A stretch of DNA of 64,000 bases, from NCBI GenBank assembly GCA_947307225.1, contig CAMZIL010000001.1, positions 156,120-220,119 on the forward strand. Direction: 5' to 3'. The notes under the pieces were generated by a model, which was not told the DNA's origin, did not search any database, and worked only from the letters and a program-made list of their open reading frames with translations. This DNA comes from an uncultured Candidatus Saccharibacteria bacterium. GTDB lineage: Bacteria; Patescibacteriota; Saccharimonadia; Saccharimonadales; Saccharimonadaceae. A program made the translations under genes and the position numbers. Each line of letters begins with the position of its first letter. The stretch's first letter is position 1. Shown here piece after piece: positions 53,261-62,312 of this stretch.

Positions 53261-53974
53261 TTAGTTTTTTCCCGAGCGGTTCGCTACGAGAAGAGCCAGA
53301 TGGAGAAATATCCAGATGAGCAAACGAAAAACTAAGATAAGAATCAAGATAACACCGATGAGGATCGCTATACCGGAGCCACATGGATACCAGACTGGCG
53401 ACAGGTATTCATAGCGGAACAGCTCTGTCGACGGCAGAACGGCGGCCCCGTAGGCCTCCATTGAGCTCTCGACTGGGTATTTTGCTAATTCGTCCTGGTA
53501 GCACTGGATATAGCGCGCATTAAAGCCCCATCCGTTCGCGCGGCTGCGCTTGTCGCAGATGTCGGCAACCTTCTTATAAATGTTACCGTTCGGGTTTGAC
53601 GAGTTCTTCTCAATCTCGGCCTTGGCCTTGGCAATTGCCTCATTCGCCTTGCGGAGATATTGGTTCTCTAGATAGAATGGGCCGGTACCAAAGGTAATCT
53701 TCTCGAGACCATTCTCTTGGACCGTATTAAAGACGATATGTTTCAGGACGAAGGAATGTAGCTCATGCAGAGCCTGCTCGATCTTTTCGTCATTATTCTC
53801 TTTATCGGCTTCCATCACGGCAGCACGCAGCTCGGTCATCTTGATATGGTCCAAGCGAAGGAGTGTAGCTGACAAAAAACCAAGAAGAATCAAAATTAAT
53901 ACAATTTTCCAGGTTGAAAGACGGAAAATGTTTACTAATGTCTGCCTTAACTTGTTTTTAGACAGTCCACCCAT
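53261..53974 (-). CDS. two-helix membrane protein with extracytoplasmic domain
   Basis: A 237-aa protein: N-terminal membrane helix (about residues 21-40), a helical extracytoplasmic part with cysteines (ADICDKRSRANGWGFNARYIQCYQDE), and a C-terminal hydrophobic pair (about 200-230). Family not recognised. The start at 53974 has two TATAAT-like boxes 5 and 11 nt upstream. It is divergent from the Mur ligase gene with a 19-bp gap. Confidence 0.62.
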   Translation of the reverse strand: MGGLSKNKLRQTLVNIFRLSTWKIVLILILLGFLSATLLRLDHIKMTELRAAVMEADKENNDEKIEQALHELHSFVLKHIVFNTVQENGLEKITFGTGPFYLENQYLRKANEAIAKAKAEIEKNSSNPNGNIYKKVADICDKRSRANGWGFNARYIQCYQDELAKYPVESSMEAYGAAVLPSTELFRYEYLSPVWYPCGSGIAILIGVILILILVFRLLIWIFLHLALLVANRSGKN

Positions 53975-53993
53975 AATATATTATGATTATAGC

Positions 53994-55214
53994 ATGAGTA
54001 AGATTTATTTTTCAGGGATTAACGGCGTAGGAATCAGTCCATTGGCCGAGCTCGCGCAAGATATGGGCGTTGAAGTTTGCGGCTCCGATATGCGCCGTGG
54101 CGAATTGGCACCAGAGCTAGAAAAACGTGGCATCGAGGTTCAGTATGGCCCGCAAGATGGCGAATTCTTGAAGAAAAAGATAGCCGAAGGCGTCGATTGG
54201 TTTGTTTATACTTCTGCCCTCCGTCCAGATCATCCAGAGTTACTGGCTGCAAAGGCCGCCGGTATTCGTGTCAGCAAGCGCGACGAATGGCTAAACGAAT
54301 TCTTGGATAAGTTCGGGCTAAAAATGCTCGCTGTCGCAGGCACGCACGGCAAAACCACAACGACTTCGATGTTGATTTGGACGTTTCACGAGCTCGGCAT
54401 GCCGCTAAATTATGCAGTCGGCACTAGCTTGCCTTGGGCAGGACGCAGTAACTTCGATCCAAGCTCCCAGTATTTTGCCTACGAGTGCGACGAGTTTGAC
54501 CGCAACTTCCTCGCTTTTCACCCATATGTCGCCGCAATCGTCTCGGTCGATTATGACCACGCAGATATTTATCCTACCGTTGAGGATTATCGCGCTGCCT
54601 TCGCGCAGTTCGAAAGCCAATCTGAAATTGTTGTGAAAAATACAACAGTTGATGAGAGAATTACTCTCCCTGGTGAACTCCGCCGCAAAGACGCATCTGT
54701 TGTTCTAAATGTTATGCGCCATCTATGTGATGCGTCTGACGAACAGCTAATCGACATTCTCAACCGTTTCCCTGGTGCAGAACGCCGCTTCGAAGAAGTC
54801 TCAAAGCATGTTTACACCGATTACGGTCATCATCCAGAAGAAATTAAAGCAACCGTGCAAATGGCGCTCGAGCTGCGCGATCGCGGCAATTTCAAAGGCG
54901 TCGCAATGGTTTACGAGCCGCTACAAAACCGCCGTCAGTACGAGTGTCGCAAAGATTACGGCGACGTATTTACTGGCGTAGACAAGCTTTTCTGGGTTCC
55001 AACTTTCCTACTCCGCGAGGATCCAAATCAGCCAGTTTTGGCCCCAAGCGATTTAATCCCATACATGAATAATCCAGAGATTGCCGAGGCCGCTGAACTA
55101 AACGACGAGCTATCACAAAAACTCCATCAACTACGCGATGATGGCTGGATGATCTTGATGGAGGCCGGCGGCGCAACAGGCGACGAATGGCTTCGCGAAG
55201 TATTCAAAGACTAA
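53994..55214 (+). CDS. MurC/Mpl-type Mur ligase
   Basis: A 406-aa ATP-dependent ligase of peptidoglycan precursor synthesis. N-terminal domain IYFSGINGVGISPLAELA; central P-loop VAGTHGKTTTTSMLIW; YECDEFDRNFLAF and VSVDYDHADIYPT; C-terminal YTDYGHHPEEIKATV. MurC and Mpl cannot be separated by eye, and it is shorter than typical MurC (about 460-490 aa). The start at 53994 is chosen for the family N-terminus and TATGAT (53982-53987) 6 nt upstream; a longer frame would overlap the divergent gene. Confidence 0.88.
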   Translation: MSKIYFSGINGVGISPLAELAQDMGVEVCGSDMRRGELAPELEKRGIEVQYGPQDGEFLKKKIAEGVDWFVYTSALRPDHPELLAAKAAGIRVSKRDEWLNEFLDKFGLKMLAVAGTHGKTTTTSMLIWTFHELGMPLNYAVGTSLPWAGRSNFDPSSQYFAYECDEFDRNFLAFHPYVAAIVSVDYDHADIYPTVEDYRAAFAQFESQSEIVVKNTTVDERITLPGELRRKDASVVLNVMRHLCDASDEQLIDILNRFPGAERRFEEVSKHVYTDYGHHPEEIKATVQMALELRDRGNFKGVAMVYEPLQNRRQYECRKDYGDVFTGVDKLFWVPTFLLREDPNQPVLAPSDLIPYMNNPEIAEAAELNDELSQKLHQLRDDGWMILMEAGGATGDEWLREVFKD

Positions 55215-55585
55215 AGATTTTCGTCAAATTCGCCACTATCGACATCGATGCCGAGGCTCTCGTCAGAGAGGGCCTCAGGCGAGAAATCGTCGGCGGCATC
55301 TTCAATACGACCGCTTACTTTGTCTAATTCTTTCAAATATTCGTCGATGGCTTTGTCATTAATTTCGCCTTCGTTGCTGAAGTTCTCTTTTTGGTCGTCT
55401 TCTTCGCTGTGTCTTTCGCCTTCAGAAATATAGCCTGGGCGGGAGCGATCGAGATAAATGTCGCCAGTGGAGCGATAAATGTAGAGGCTAGCGGCGGTAG
55501 AAATGAGCGCAATTACAGATGCGCTAATGCCGAGAATTACTAGGTTGCGGCCGCCGTGCGTGGTTGGTTTCTCGCTATTATTCAT
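55211..55585 (-). CDS. acidic single-pass membrane protein
   Basis: A 124-aa protein with one membrane helix (about residues 14-36) and a very acidic tail, mostly Asp, Glu and Ser. Family unknown. It overlaps the next upstream gene by 8 nt and the convergent Mur ligase by 4 nt. With the upstream signal-peptide protein it may form a small envelope pair. Confidence 0.6.
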   Translation of the reverse strand: MNNSEKPTTHGGRNLVILGISASVIALISTAASLYIYRSTGDIYLDRSRPGYISEGERHSEEDDQKENFSNEGEINDKAIDEYLKELDKVSGRIEDAADDFSPEALSDESLGIDVDSGEFDENL

Positions 55586-56087
55586 TGGCTGGCTCCTGAC
55601 GCAAATCTAAGACCGAGCGGCGGTGTTTGCCAATAATTTCGCGAAGGCGTGCAACGCTCGCCGAAACATCTGCGCGCTTTTGACGAGTAGATTTTAGCTT
55701 TTCATAAAACTTGTCCGGCTCATTCTTGCAATCGATGTCAATCAAAGCCTCAAGCTCTTGCGAATAGCCGATGTAATCGTTTTTGAAGCGTTCACGCTCG
55801 GACATAAAAGTCGTCTGCTGCTCCGCTATCGTCGCATTTGCCATGTTGTTTTTGACAAGGCGGAGGTTCAAATTCATCATCAAGTTAGTCGAAATTGACT
55901 CAAACTGAGCACCAAGATGAACGCGATTTTTCGCGTCAACTTTTTGAAGTGTCTTGAGCTGCATTTTGATGCTAGCGCAGTTTGAAGAAATGAGGCCTCT
56001 CTGCTCATCGCCGAGCGACTTAGCAGAAACAGGATTTACCGCCGAAGCGACAAGAATAACAGCGACGATAAAAGCGGCTTTTCTCAT
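55578..56087 (-). CDS. secreted coiled-coil protein
   Basis: A 169-aa protein with a clear signal peptide (RKAAFIVAVILVASAVNPVSA, cleavage near residue 22) and a long helical domain with two cysteines (SSNCASIK, DIDCKNEP). No named family. It might be a soluble surface or periplasm-like factor. TATAAT at 56094-56099 ends 6 nt before the ATG. Confidence 0.68.
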   Translation of the reverse strand: MRKAAFIVAVILVASAVNPVSAKSLGDEQRGLISSNCASIKMQLKTLQKVDAKNRVHLGAQFESISTNLMMNLNLRLVKNNMANATIAEQQTTFMSERERFKNDYIGYSQELEALIDIDCKNEPDKFYEKLKSTRQKRADVSASVARLREIIGKHRRSVLDLRQEPANE

Positions 56088-56101
56088 ACGACTATTATAT
56101 A

Positions 56102-57868
56102 TTATTCTTCGTCTTCTGGGATGATTTGGAGGTGGCAGTCGGTGATCTGATAATCATCAACAACAGATGGTGCGCCCATCATAAGGTCAGTACCAGAACC
56201 GTTCTTCGGGAAGGCAACAATATCGCGAATGTTCTCAGTATTTTCAAGAACCATGAAGATACGATCGATGCCGTAAGCACAGCCCGCATGTGGAGGTGCA
56301 CCAAACTTGAAGGCGTTTAGCATGCCACCGAAGCGTGCCTCGACATATTTTTCGCCATAACCAAGAATGCCGAAGACCTTGTACATGATTTCTGGGTTAT
56401 GGTTGCGGACAGCGCCAGAACAAATCTCGTAGCCGTTCATGACCATGTCGTACTGGTCAGCGACAATTGCAAGTTTTTCTTCGTCGGTCTTTGCGTTTTC
56501 TAGCGCCTCAAGGCCGCCCTTTGGCATCGAGAATGGGTTGTGGCCAAAGTCTAGCTTTTCTGCGCCGTCGTCCCACTCATAGAATGGAAAATCAACGATC
56601 CAGCATAGCGCAACAACGTTTGGATCTTTGAGGTTGAAGTGATCTGCGAATGCAATGCGGAGCTGACCGAGAACTTTGTTAACCTTCGCACGGGTGTCGG
56701 CACCAAAGAAGACGGCATCGCCAGCTTCTGCGCCAGTTTTCTTCGTAATAGCGTCGAGCTCTGCTTCGCTCAAGAACTTCGCAATTGGAGACTTGATGCC
56801 TTCTGGCGTATAGGTGAGGTATGCGAGACCGCCGGCACCGAGCTTGCGAGCTTGTTCAGTGAAGTTATCAATCTGGGAGCGGCTGAGCTCTGCACCGTTT
56901 TTGACGCAGATAGCCTTTACACATTCTGCTTTTGCGAAGACAGCAAATTGCGTATCCTTTAGGTCGTCAGTAAGGTCAATAAGTTCCATGCCGTAGCGAA
57001 GATCTGGCTTGTCGACGCCATATTTTTCCATGGACTCCTGATATGGAATGCGTGGGATATCTTCGCTAAGAAGCTTTTTGCCGCCAAAATCTTTGACGAG
57101 GCCTTTTACGAGTGGCTCCATTTCCTGACGGACAGTTTCGCCATCTTCAACAAATGCCATTTCGCAGTCGAGCTGATAGAACTCGCCATAAAGACGATCG
57201 GCGCGTGGATCCTCATCGCGGAAGCAAGGAGCGATCTGATAATAGCGTGGAATACCGCCAACCATCAAAAGCTGCTTGAACTGCTGTGGAGCCTGCGGCA
57301 AAGCATAGAATTCACCTGGATGAAGGCGGGATGGGATGATAAAGTCGCGGGCACCTTCTGGGCTAGAGTTTGCGAGAATCGGAGTCGTGACCTCGATGAA
57401 GTCATGATCGTGCATATAGTTGCGCATAAAGCGGTAGTATTCGGAACGGCGCGCAAGGCGATGCTGCATGCTTGGGCGGCGAAGATCGAGATAACGATAC
57501 TTGAGGCGAAGATCCTCACCAGTCTCAGCACCTTCATCATGCGTAGAAACAGGAAGTGGTTCGGAGCGGTTGAGAAGCTCGAGGTTTTCTACGACGACCT
57601 CGATGTTGCCGGTCGGAATATTTGGGTTTTCAAGGCCCTCGCCGCGCTGGCGAACAGTACCTTCGGCGCGGATGACATATTCGTCGCGAAGATGCTCTGC
57701 TAGCTCAAAGGCATCTTTGGTCTGTGGGTCAATAACAAGCTGAATGACGCCAGTATGATCGCGGAGATCAATAAAAATGAGGCCACCGTGGTCACGACGG
57801 GAATTAACCCAGCCGGCCAGTTGAACTTTTCCAGATTTGACAGTTAGATCTTTTGCTAGGGACCGCAT
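56102..57868 (-). CDS. aspS: aspartyl-tRNA synthetase
   Basis: A 588-aa class II synthetase: OB-fold anticodon domain (VQLAGWVNSRRDHGGLIFIDLRD), motif 2 (CFRDEDPRADR), the GAD insert, and motif 3 (GIDRIFMVL). The start at 57868 is chosen over an ATG four codons upstream because GGAG sits 6 nt before it and the family N-terminus begins there. A TGaTATAAT box lies about 45 nt upstream. Whether it charges only tRNA-Asp or also tRNA-Asn is not clear. Confidence 0.96.
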   Translation of the reverse strand: MRSLAKDLTVKSGKVQLAGWVNSRRDHGGLIFIDLRDHTGVIQLVIDPQTKDAFELAEHLRDEYVIRAEGTVRQRGEGLENPNIPTGNIEVVVENLELLNRSEPLPVSTHDEGAETGEDLRLKYRYLDLRRPSMQHRLARRSEYYRFMRNYMHDHDFIEVTTPILANSSPEGARDFIIPSRLHPGEFYALPQAPQQFKQLLMVGGIPRYYQIAPCFRDEDPRADRLYGEFYQLDCEMAFVEDGETVRQEMEPLVKGLVKDFGGKKLLSEDIPRIPYQESMEKYGVDKPDLRYGMELIDLTDDLKDTQFAVFAKAECVKAICVKNGAELSRSQIDNFTEQARKLGAGGLAYLTYTPEGIKSPIAKFLSEAELDAITKKTGAEAGDAVFFGADTRAKVNKVLGQLRIAFADHFNLKDPNVVALCWIVDFPFYEWDDGAEKLDFGHNPFSMPKGGLEALENAKTDEEKLAIVADQYDMVMNGYEICSGAVRNHNPEIMYKVFGILGYGEKYVEARFGGMLNAFKFGAPPHAGCAYGIDRIFMVLENTENIRDIVAFPKNGSGTDLMMGAPSVVDDYQITDCHLQIIPEDEE

Positions 57869-57926
57869 TTTTGACTCCATTAAAAATAATATTACTTACA
57901 AATTATTATTATATCATATTTCTCTC

Positions 57927-58352
57927 TTAACGGAAGCGCTTGGACTCGCGGTCGAGATCGCGATTTTTGATGGTCTGGCGCTTGTCATATTTCTTCTTGC
58001 CTTCGCCGACTGCAATAATGAGCTTGATGTGGCGTTTTAGCGGCAAAAGTTCGACTGGAACAATGGTATTGCCCTGCTGCTTTGCGCGGTCGAGACCGGC
58101 AATTTGTTTCTTGGTAGCTAGAAGTTTAATGTCTTGCTCCGTATCGGTACCTAGCGTTAGGCCAAGGAGCCACAGCTCGCCACGGCGAAGCGTGACATAA
58201 GTGCCCTTGAGCTGAGCATGATGATCGCGAATAAGGCGGACTTGCGGGCCCGTCAAAACCATACCGACTTCAAGTTTATCGGAAAGATTATAGTCATAAT
58301 GCGCACGACGGTTTACGACCTTCTGCGCGGCCGGTTTTTTGGTTTTTGCCAT
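57927..58352 (-). CDS. smpB: SsrA-binding protein SmpB
   Basis: A 141-aa partner of tmRNA in ribosome rescue. Family motifs: VVNRRAHYDYNL, a GxQVRLIRDHHAQLKGTYV stretch, LDLxxK-type KKQIAGLDRAKQQGNTIVP, and the basic tail KKKYDKRQTIKNRD. TATAAT at 58359-58364 ends 6 nt before the ATG. The N-terminal EVK/G segment reads GPQVRLIRD here instead of the common GTEVKSLR. Confidence 0.95.
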   Translation of the reverse strand: MAKTKKPAAQKVVNRRAHYDYNLSDKLEVGMVLTGPQVRLIRDHHAQLKGTYVTLRRGELWLLGLTLGTDTEQDIKLLATKKQIAGLDRAKQQGNTIVPVELLPLKRHIKLIIAVGEGKKKYDKRQTIKNRDLDRESKRFR

Positions 58353-58366
58353 AGCTATATTATACC

Positions 58367-59131
58367 CTATGGTAACTCTTTACGGATTTTGCGCTCTAGT
58401 TTGCGGTTGAACTGACGTTCGAGTTTCGAAAAACGCTTTGGTCCGAGAATACGATAGCCAGTGCGGCTAGCAAAATTCTTGAAAGCCTCAATACGCGTAT
58501 GCCAAGTCGAAGCATAGTGATGATATGCGATCGTATTTTTCGTGCGGCAGTCTTCGCCCGTCATGTAATGCTTTGGGCTGAAATACTCGCGTGAGAAAAC
58601 GGCTAATTCTTTGTTGCCATAGACACAGGTTTCGCCATCAAGCTGAAGTGGCCAAAAATCTTTGGCATAAACCGATGGGCTATGAACAGTCTTCAGGAAG
58701 GTATTTGTCGTGATTTTTTGGCGCGGGTCCGCAAGCTCGTAACGGCGCAATATTTTGCCAATCCACGGCGAATGTTTTTTAGCGCCAAAAGCAGCCGTCG
58801 TGAACCAGAAATTAGATTCCCAGCCAGCAACGGCATCATATTGGGTGAGTTCGTCGAGCGATTTTAGTAATTCGACATCCGTATCAAAATAGAAACCACC
58901 CTCGGTATAAATTGCATACATTCGAATAATATCTGCAGCCAAAGCCCAACGCTTTTCGTCGATCGCTTTTTTGACGAGTGGATATTTTTCGAGATCAATG
59001 TCATTCTCGGTCCAGCGTTTTATTTCGTAGCCCGGATTGAGTTTTTTCCAGCCGTCGATATACTTTTGGTCCTCTTCCGGAAGCGGCTTTGAACCGACCC
59101 AGACGTAATGGATTTTTTTCGGGATAGACAC
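58367..59131 (-). CDS. GT32-type glycosyltransferase
   Basis: A 254-aa enzyme with the GT32 hallmark IPKKIHYVWVG at the start, RWALAADIIRMYAIYTEGGFYFDTDVE (DxD), and a late His-rich motif AYHHYASTW. It probably adds a sugar to a surface glycan. The GTG start overlaps the stop of the GT4 gene by one base, so the two are coupled. Confidence 0.9.
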   Translation of the reverse strand: MSIPKKIHYVWVGSKPLPEEDQKYIDGWKKLNPGYEIKRWTENDIDLEKYPLVKKAIDEKRWALAADIIRMYAIYTEGGFYFDTDVELLKSLDELTQYDAVAGWESNFWFTTAAFGAKKHSPWIGKILRRYELADPRQKITTNTFLKTVHSPSVYAKDFWPLQLDGETCVYGNKELAVFSREYFSPKHYMTGEDCRTKNTIAYHHYASTWHTRIEAFKNFASRTGYRILGPKRFSKLERQFNRKLERKIRKELP

Positions 59132-60399
59132 TAGAGCTCCTTCGCGCGGTTGTCAAGAACCTGCGCGTAGATTTCTTCCATACGCGTTAGCGTGTGACTA
59201 ATATCGTGTTTCGCTGCGCGTTTGACGCTTTCTTCTGACATTTTCTCGCGGCGATCTTTGTTTGTAAGAATACTGATAATACCCTTCGCAACAGCATTAA
59301 CATCATCCGGCTCGCAAAGGAACCCATTTTTGTTGGTCTTTACTAATTCGTGAATGGCGCCAGCATCGACGGCGACGCATGGCAAACCGCTGGCCATCGC
59401 CTCCATTAGAACAATACTCTGCGTTTCTGTCTTTGAAGTGATAGCAAATACCGTACCTGTGCGATACAGCTGAGGCAAATTATCGCCAACAACGCGACCA
59501 AGAAAGTGCGCATTCTCAGCAACGCCTGCTTTTTCGATCTGCGCTTCAAGTTTTGGACGTGCCGTGCCATCACCAACAACTACAAGATGAGCATCTGGCA
59601 CTTTGTTGTGTACTTTTACGAACGCCTCCATCAAAATGTTGAGCGATTTTTCCGGATCGACGCGACCGACATAGAGGACAATTGGCTTTGTTTTCGGAAT
59701 GCCATATTCTTCGTAGATTTCTTTATTCGCACGCCCTTTTGCAAAGCGCGAAAGATCGATACCGTTACTCAAGGCCTCTACTGGAACCTTAAATGGCTTG
59801 CGTTTTTGCGGAATGAGATCCGCTACGGCCTGCTCGGTTGGCATTGTGGCATACTCGCTGCGCTTTAAGAAACTCACGAAGTACTTATTCATCATGGAAT
59901 TGATTGGCTTTTTCGCGACATGCGGCAACTTTAGCTGCTGCGTGAGGTTATCTGGATAAGCGTGGTCAGTGGAAACAAGCGGAATATCGCGCTTTTTGGC
60001 ATAGCGAAAAACAGCAAGCGCAACTGGGCCTGGCGTCTGATTATGAATAATGTCTGGCTGGAAATCGTCGAGGATTTTCTTGATCGTCGTGTAGCAATTT
60101 AGGCTGACATTAAGACCATTTTTGTAGTAAATCTTTGGCAATTTTACGCCGAGAAAATCTTTTGCTTCTGGCACTTTGTTTATTTGGTCAGGATAAACAT
60201 GGATCTTGAAGGATTTCAGGCGGACGACCGTGAAGCCATACTCTTCGTCTTTTTCGACCGTGAATTTGCCATCAATGCTCGGCGCGAGCACCATGACTTT
60301 GTGGCCGCGTTTTTTGAGCCCAGCCGCAAGGTTGCGCGAAAAAACGGCCACACCATTAATCATCGGATAATAAATGTCGGTGGAAATGACTATTTTCAT
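59131..60399 (-). CDS. GT4 family glycosyltransferase
   Basis: A 422-aa GT-B enzyme. N-terminal acceptor domain ISTDIYYPMINGVAVFSRNLAAGLKKRGH; C-terminal donor domain with VLYVGRVDPEKS, and EALASGLP-type MEAMASGLPCVAVDAGAIHELV. The start resembles diacylglycerol or PI glycosyltransferases, so a glycolipid anchor is possible and would suit the LtaS-like enzyme. TATAAT at 60407-60412 ends 7 nt before the ATG. Confidence 0.93.
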   Translation of the reverse strand: MKIVISTDIYYPMINGVAVFSRNLAAGLKKRGHKVMVLAPSIDGKFTVEKDEEYGFTVVRLKSFKIHVYPDQINKVPEAKDFLGVKLPKIYYKNGLNVSLNCYTTIKKILDDFQPDIIHNQTPGPVALAVFRYAKKRDIPLVSTDHAYPDNLTQQLKLPHVAKKPINSMMNKYFVSFLKRSEYATMPTEQAVADLIPQKRKPFKVPVEALSNGIDLSRFAKGRANKEIYEEYGIPKTKPIVLYVGRVDPEKSLNILMEAFVKVHNKVPDAHLVVVGDGTARPKLEAQIEKAGVAENAHFLGRVVGDNLPQLYRTGTVFAITSKTETQSIVLMEAMASGLPCVAVDAGAIHELVKTNKNGFLCEPDDVNAVAKGIISILTNKDRREKMSEESVKRAAKHDISHTLTRMEEIYAQVLDNRAKEL

Positions 60400-60412
60400 T
60401 ACTTTAATTATA

Positions 60413-61165
60413 TCAAATTGTATCTTTTAGAAATTCGTCGATGGTCTCGGCTAGGCGTTCCGGCTGTTCATAGTTGATCAGGTGGCCAGTGCCGCAAATT
60501 TCCGTAAAGCGATCGCCATGCGCACCAACTCTTTCACGCGCAAGCTTCGCCTTCGTAAGACGATCCTTGGCGCCCATGACGTACAGCACATCGCGATTTT
60601 CCAAGAGCACGGTCTGCTCTTTCATCGAGATTTTCATGTCCGCCAACAGACTATCGGCCGAAGCAAAATGGCCCGAATACTTGTAGTGAAGCTGGTCGAT
60701 TTGTTTTTGCTGGCCGCGGTCGACCGTCAAATAGTGCGAAATGCAGAACGAAACCACTTTGCTACGCATAAATTTGTAGCGTGGCTTTTTCGGCAAAATA
60801 TGGAGCGCACCACTCGCGAGTGCATACAAAATATTGCTAGTTTTTTGACCAGTTTTTGTGCGAAAAATCGGCGAAATTAGCACTACTTTACGCTCCGCAT
60901 CCTTTGGATATTTGCGTAGATAATGCGAAACAACGATCGAGCCCATCGAATGTGCAACGATGTATATTTTCTTGCCGCCGTAGTGCTCATGGAGCCACTC
61001 TGCGTAGCCATCCAAAGTCTTGTCGTCGAGCTCCGCTTCGTCGCCCGAGCCAGGCAAGTCGGCATTTATAACGTTATACCCTTTGTCGGTTAGGATATTT
61101 GCTACTTCATCTAGACCATGATGGTTGCCACGCAGGCCATGAAGCAACAAAAGAGTCTTTTTCAT
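60413..61165 (-). CDS. alpha/beta hydrolase
   Basis: A 250-aa hydrolase: LLLLHGLRGNHHG oxyanion region, VAHSMGSIV nucleophile elbow, probable Asp in VMGAKDRLT and His in CGTGHLINYE. Pattern is that of small carboxylesterases or monoacylglycerol lipases. Its start overlaps the dus stop (ATGA), so it is co-translated with dus. Confidence 0.88.
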   Translation of the reverse strand: MKKTLLLLHGLRGNHHGLDEVANILTDKGYNVINADLPGSGDEAELDDKTLDGYAEWLHEHYGGKKIYIVAHSMGSIVVSHYLRKYPKDAERKVVLISPIFRTKTGQKTSNILYALASGALHILPKKPRYKFMRSKVVSFCISHYLTVDRGQQKQIDQLHYKYSGHFASADSLLADMKISMKEQTVLLENRDVLYVMGAKDRLTKAKLARERVGAHGDRFTEICGTGHLINYEQPERLAETIDEFLKDTI

Positions 61166-62097
61166 AGTTTATCTATAATCGCACGCGCCTCGGCGATTGA
61201 TTTGGTTAGCATTAATTCGGCACGCAAATCGCTTGCGCCCGGGAAATTGTTAATATAAATTTTATAGAAATGTTTGAGCGGATCGTATGGCTGGAGACCG
61301 TATTTTTCGTAGAGATCTAGGTGATAGCGCATAAGATCGAGGAGCTCGGCCTGAGTATGCTCGCGCGGCTCGCGCTCAAAGCAGAATGGATTCTGAAAAA
61401 CGCCGCGGCCAATCATAATACCATCGGCGCCCTGCTCGACAATCTTTTGAGCATCAGCAGCAGACTTCAAATCACCATTAATAATGAGTTTTGTCTTTGG
61501 TGAAACCTCGTTTTTTAGCGCAACAATCTCTGGGATTAGCTCATAATGCGCATCAACCTTGGACATTTCTTTTTTAGTGCGTAGATGAACCGTAAGTGCA
61601 GCTGGGCGCTCACCCAAGAGCATGCCGAGCCAAGACTTCCATTCGTCAATTTTCGTATAGCCGAGGCGAGTTTTAACAGATACGGTAATGCCGTCGACGC
61701 TCTTTGCGGCTCGCAGAATCTTTGCCGCCGCCTCTGGAGTGCGAATAAGGCCAGAGCCGCCGCCCGTCGCAACGACGTGGCGATCTGGGCAGCCCATATT
61801 AATATCTACGGCCTCATAGCCCAAATCTCGAACTGCAGCAACCGTTTCGGCGAACATTTCTGGATTTTTACCCCATATCTGCGCCACAATTGGACGCTCA
61901 TCTGGCTCATACCTAAGGCGTTCCAGAGCGTTTGGACGCCCTTTTTCGCTAGAATAACTGTTTACATTGGTAAATTCGGTGAAAAAAATATCCGGACGCG
62001 CGGCTTTGGCGACCACCTGGCGAAAAGCAATGTCAGTGACGCCTTCCATAGGGGCTAAACAGGTAAAACCCTTCTCGAATTTATCCCAAAAATTCAT
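61162..62097 (-). CDS. dus: tRNA-dihydrouridine synthase
   Basis: A 311-aa flavoenzyme: FMN TIM barrel with LAPMEGVTDIAFR, VDINMGCPDRHVV (catalytic Cys), VSVKTRLGY, LTVHLRTK and NGDLKSAADA, IMIGRGVFQNP. It reduces uridines in the tRNA D-loop; which subfamily (A, B or C) is uncertain. TATACT at 62105-62110 ends 7 nt before the ATG. Confidence 0.93.
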   Translation of the reverse strand: MNFWDKFEKGFTCLAPMEGVTDIAFRQVVAKAARPDIFFTEFTNVNSYSSEKGRPNALERLRYEPDERPIVAQIWGKNPEMFAETVAAVRDLGYEAVDINMGCPDRHVVATGGGSGLIRTPEAAAKILRAAKSVDGITVSVKTRLGYTKIDEWKSWLGMLLGERPAALTVHLRTKKEMSKVDAHYELIPEIVALKNEVSPKTKLIINGDLKSAADAQKIVEQGADGIMIGRGVFQNPFCFEREPREHTQAELLDLMRYHLDLYEKYGLQPYDPLKHFYKIYINNFPGASDLRAELMLTKSIAEARAIIDKL

Positions 62098-62117
62098 ACC
62101 TGTAAGTATATACTAAC

Positions 62118-62146
62118 TTGACAATTTGCGCTAGGTGTGCTATAAT
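62118..62146 (+). promoter_or_regulatory. perfect consensus promoter of the lipoprotein unit
   Basis: TTGACA (62118-62123) and TATAAT (62141-62146) with a 17-bp spacer, the closest match to the sigma70 consensus in the window. Confidence 0.88.
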
Positions 62147-62152
62147 GAAGAC

Positions 62153-62312
62153 ACTACGGATGCAAGGAAAACCCTTAAGGTAATCCTTCGATCTTCCGAG
62201 TGCACATTCAAATTGTTGCTCTCATACGAAGATTGATTTTTTGCATGCGTATCTCTTGTTACAATTTCCACTCATGATTACATGAATACATATAGAAGAA
62301 GGAGGTATTGTC
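62153..62312 (+). other. 160-nt leader of the lipoprotein gene
   Basis: Long untranslated leader before an AAGGAGG ribosome site. It contains palindrome CCTTAAGG and distant complementary ATGCAA and TTGCAT, so it may fold. No known riboswitch is recognised. Most neighbours have no leader at all. Confidence 0.45.
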
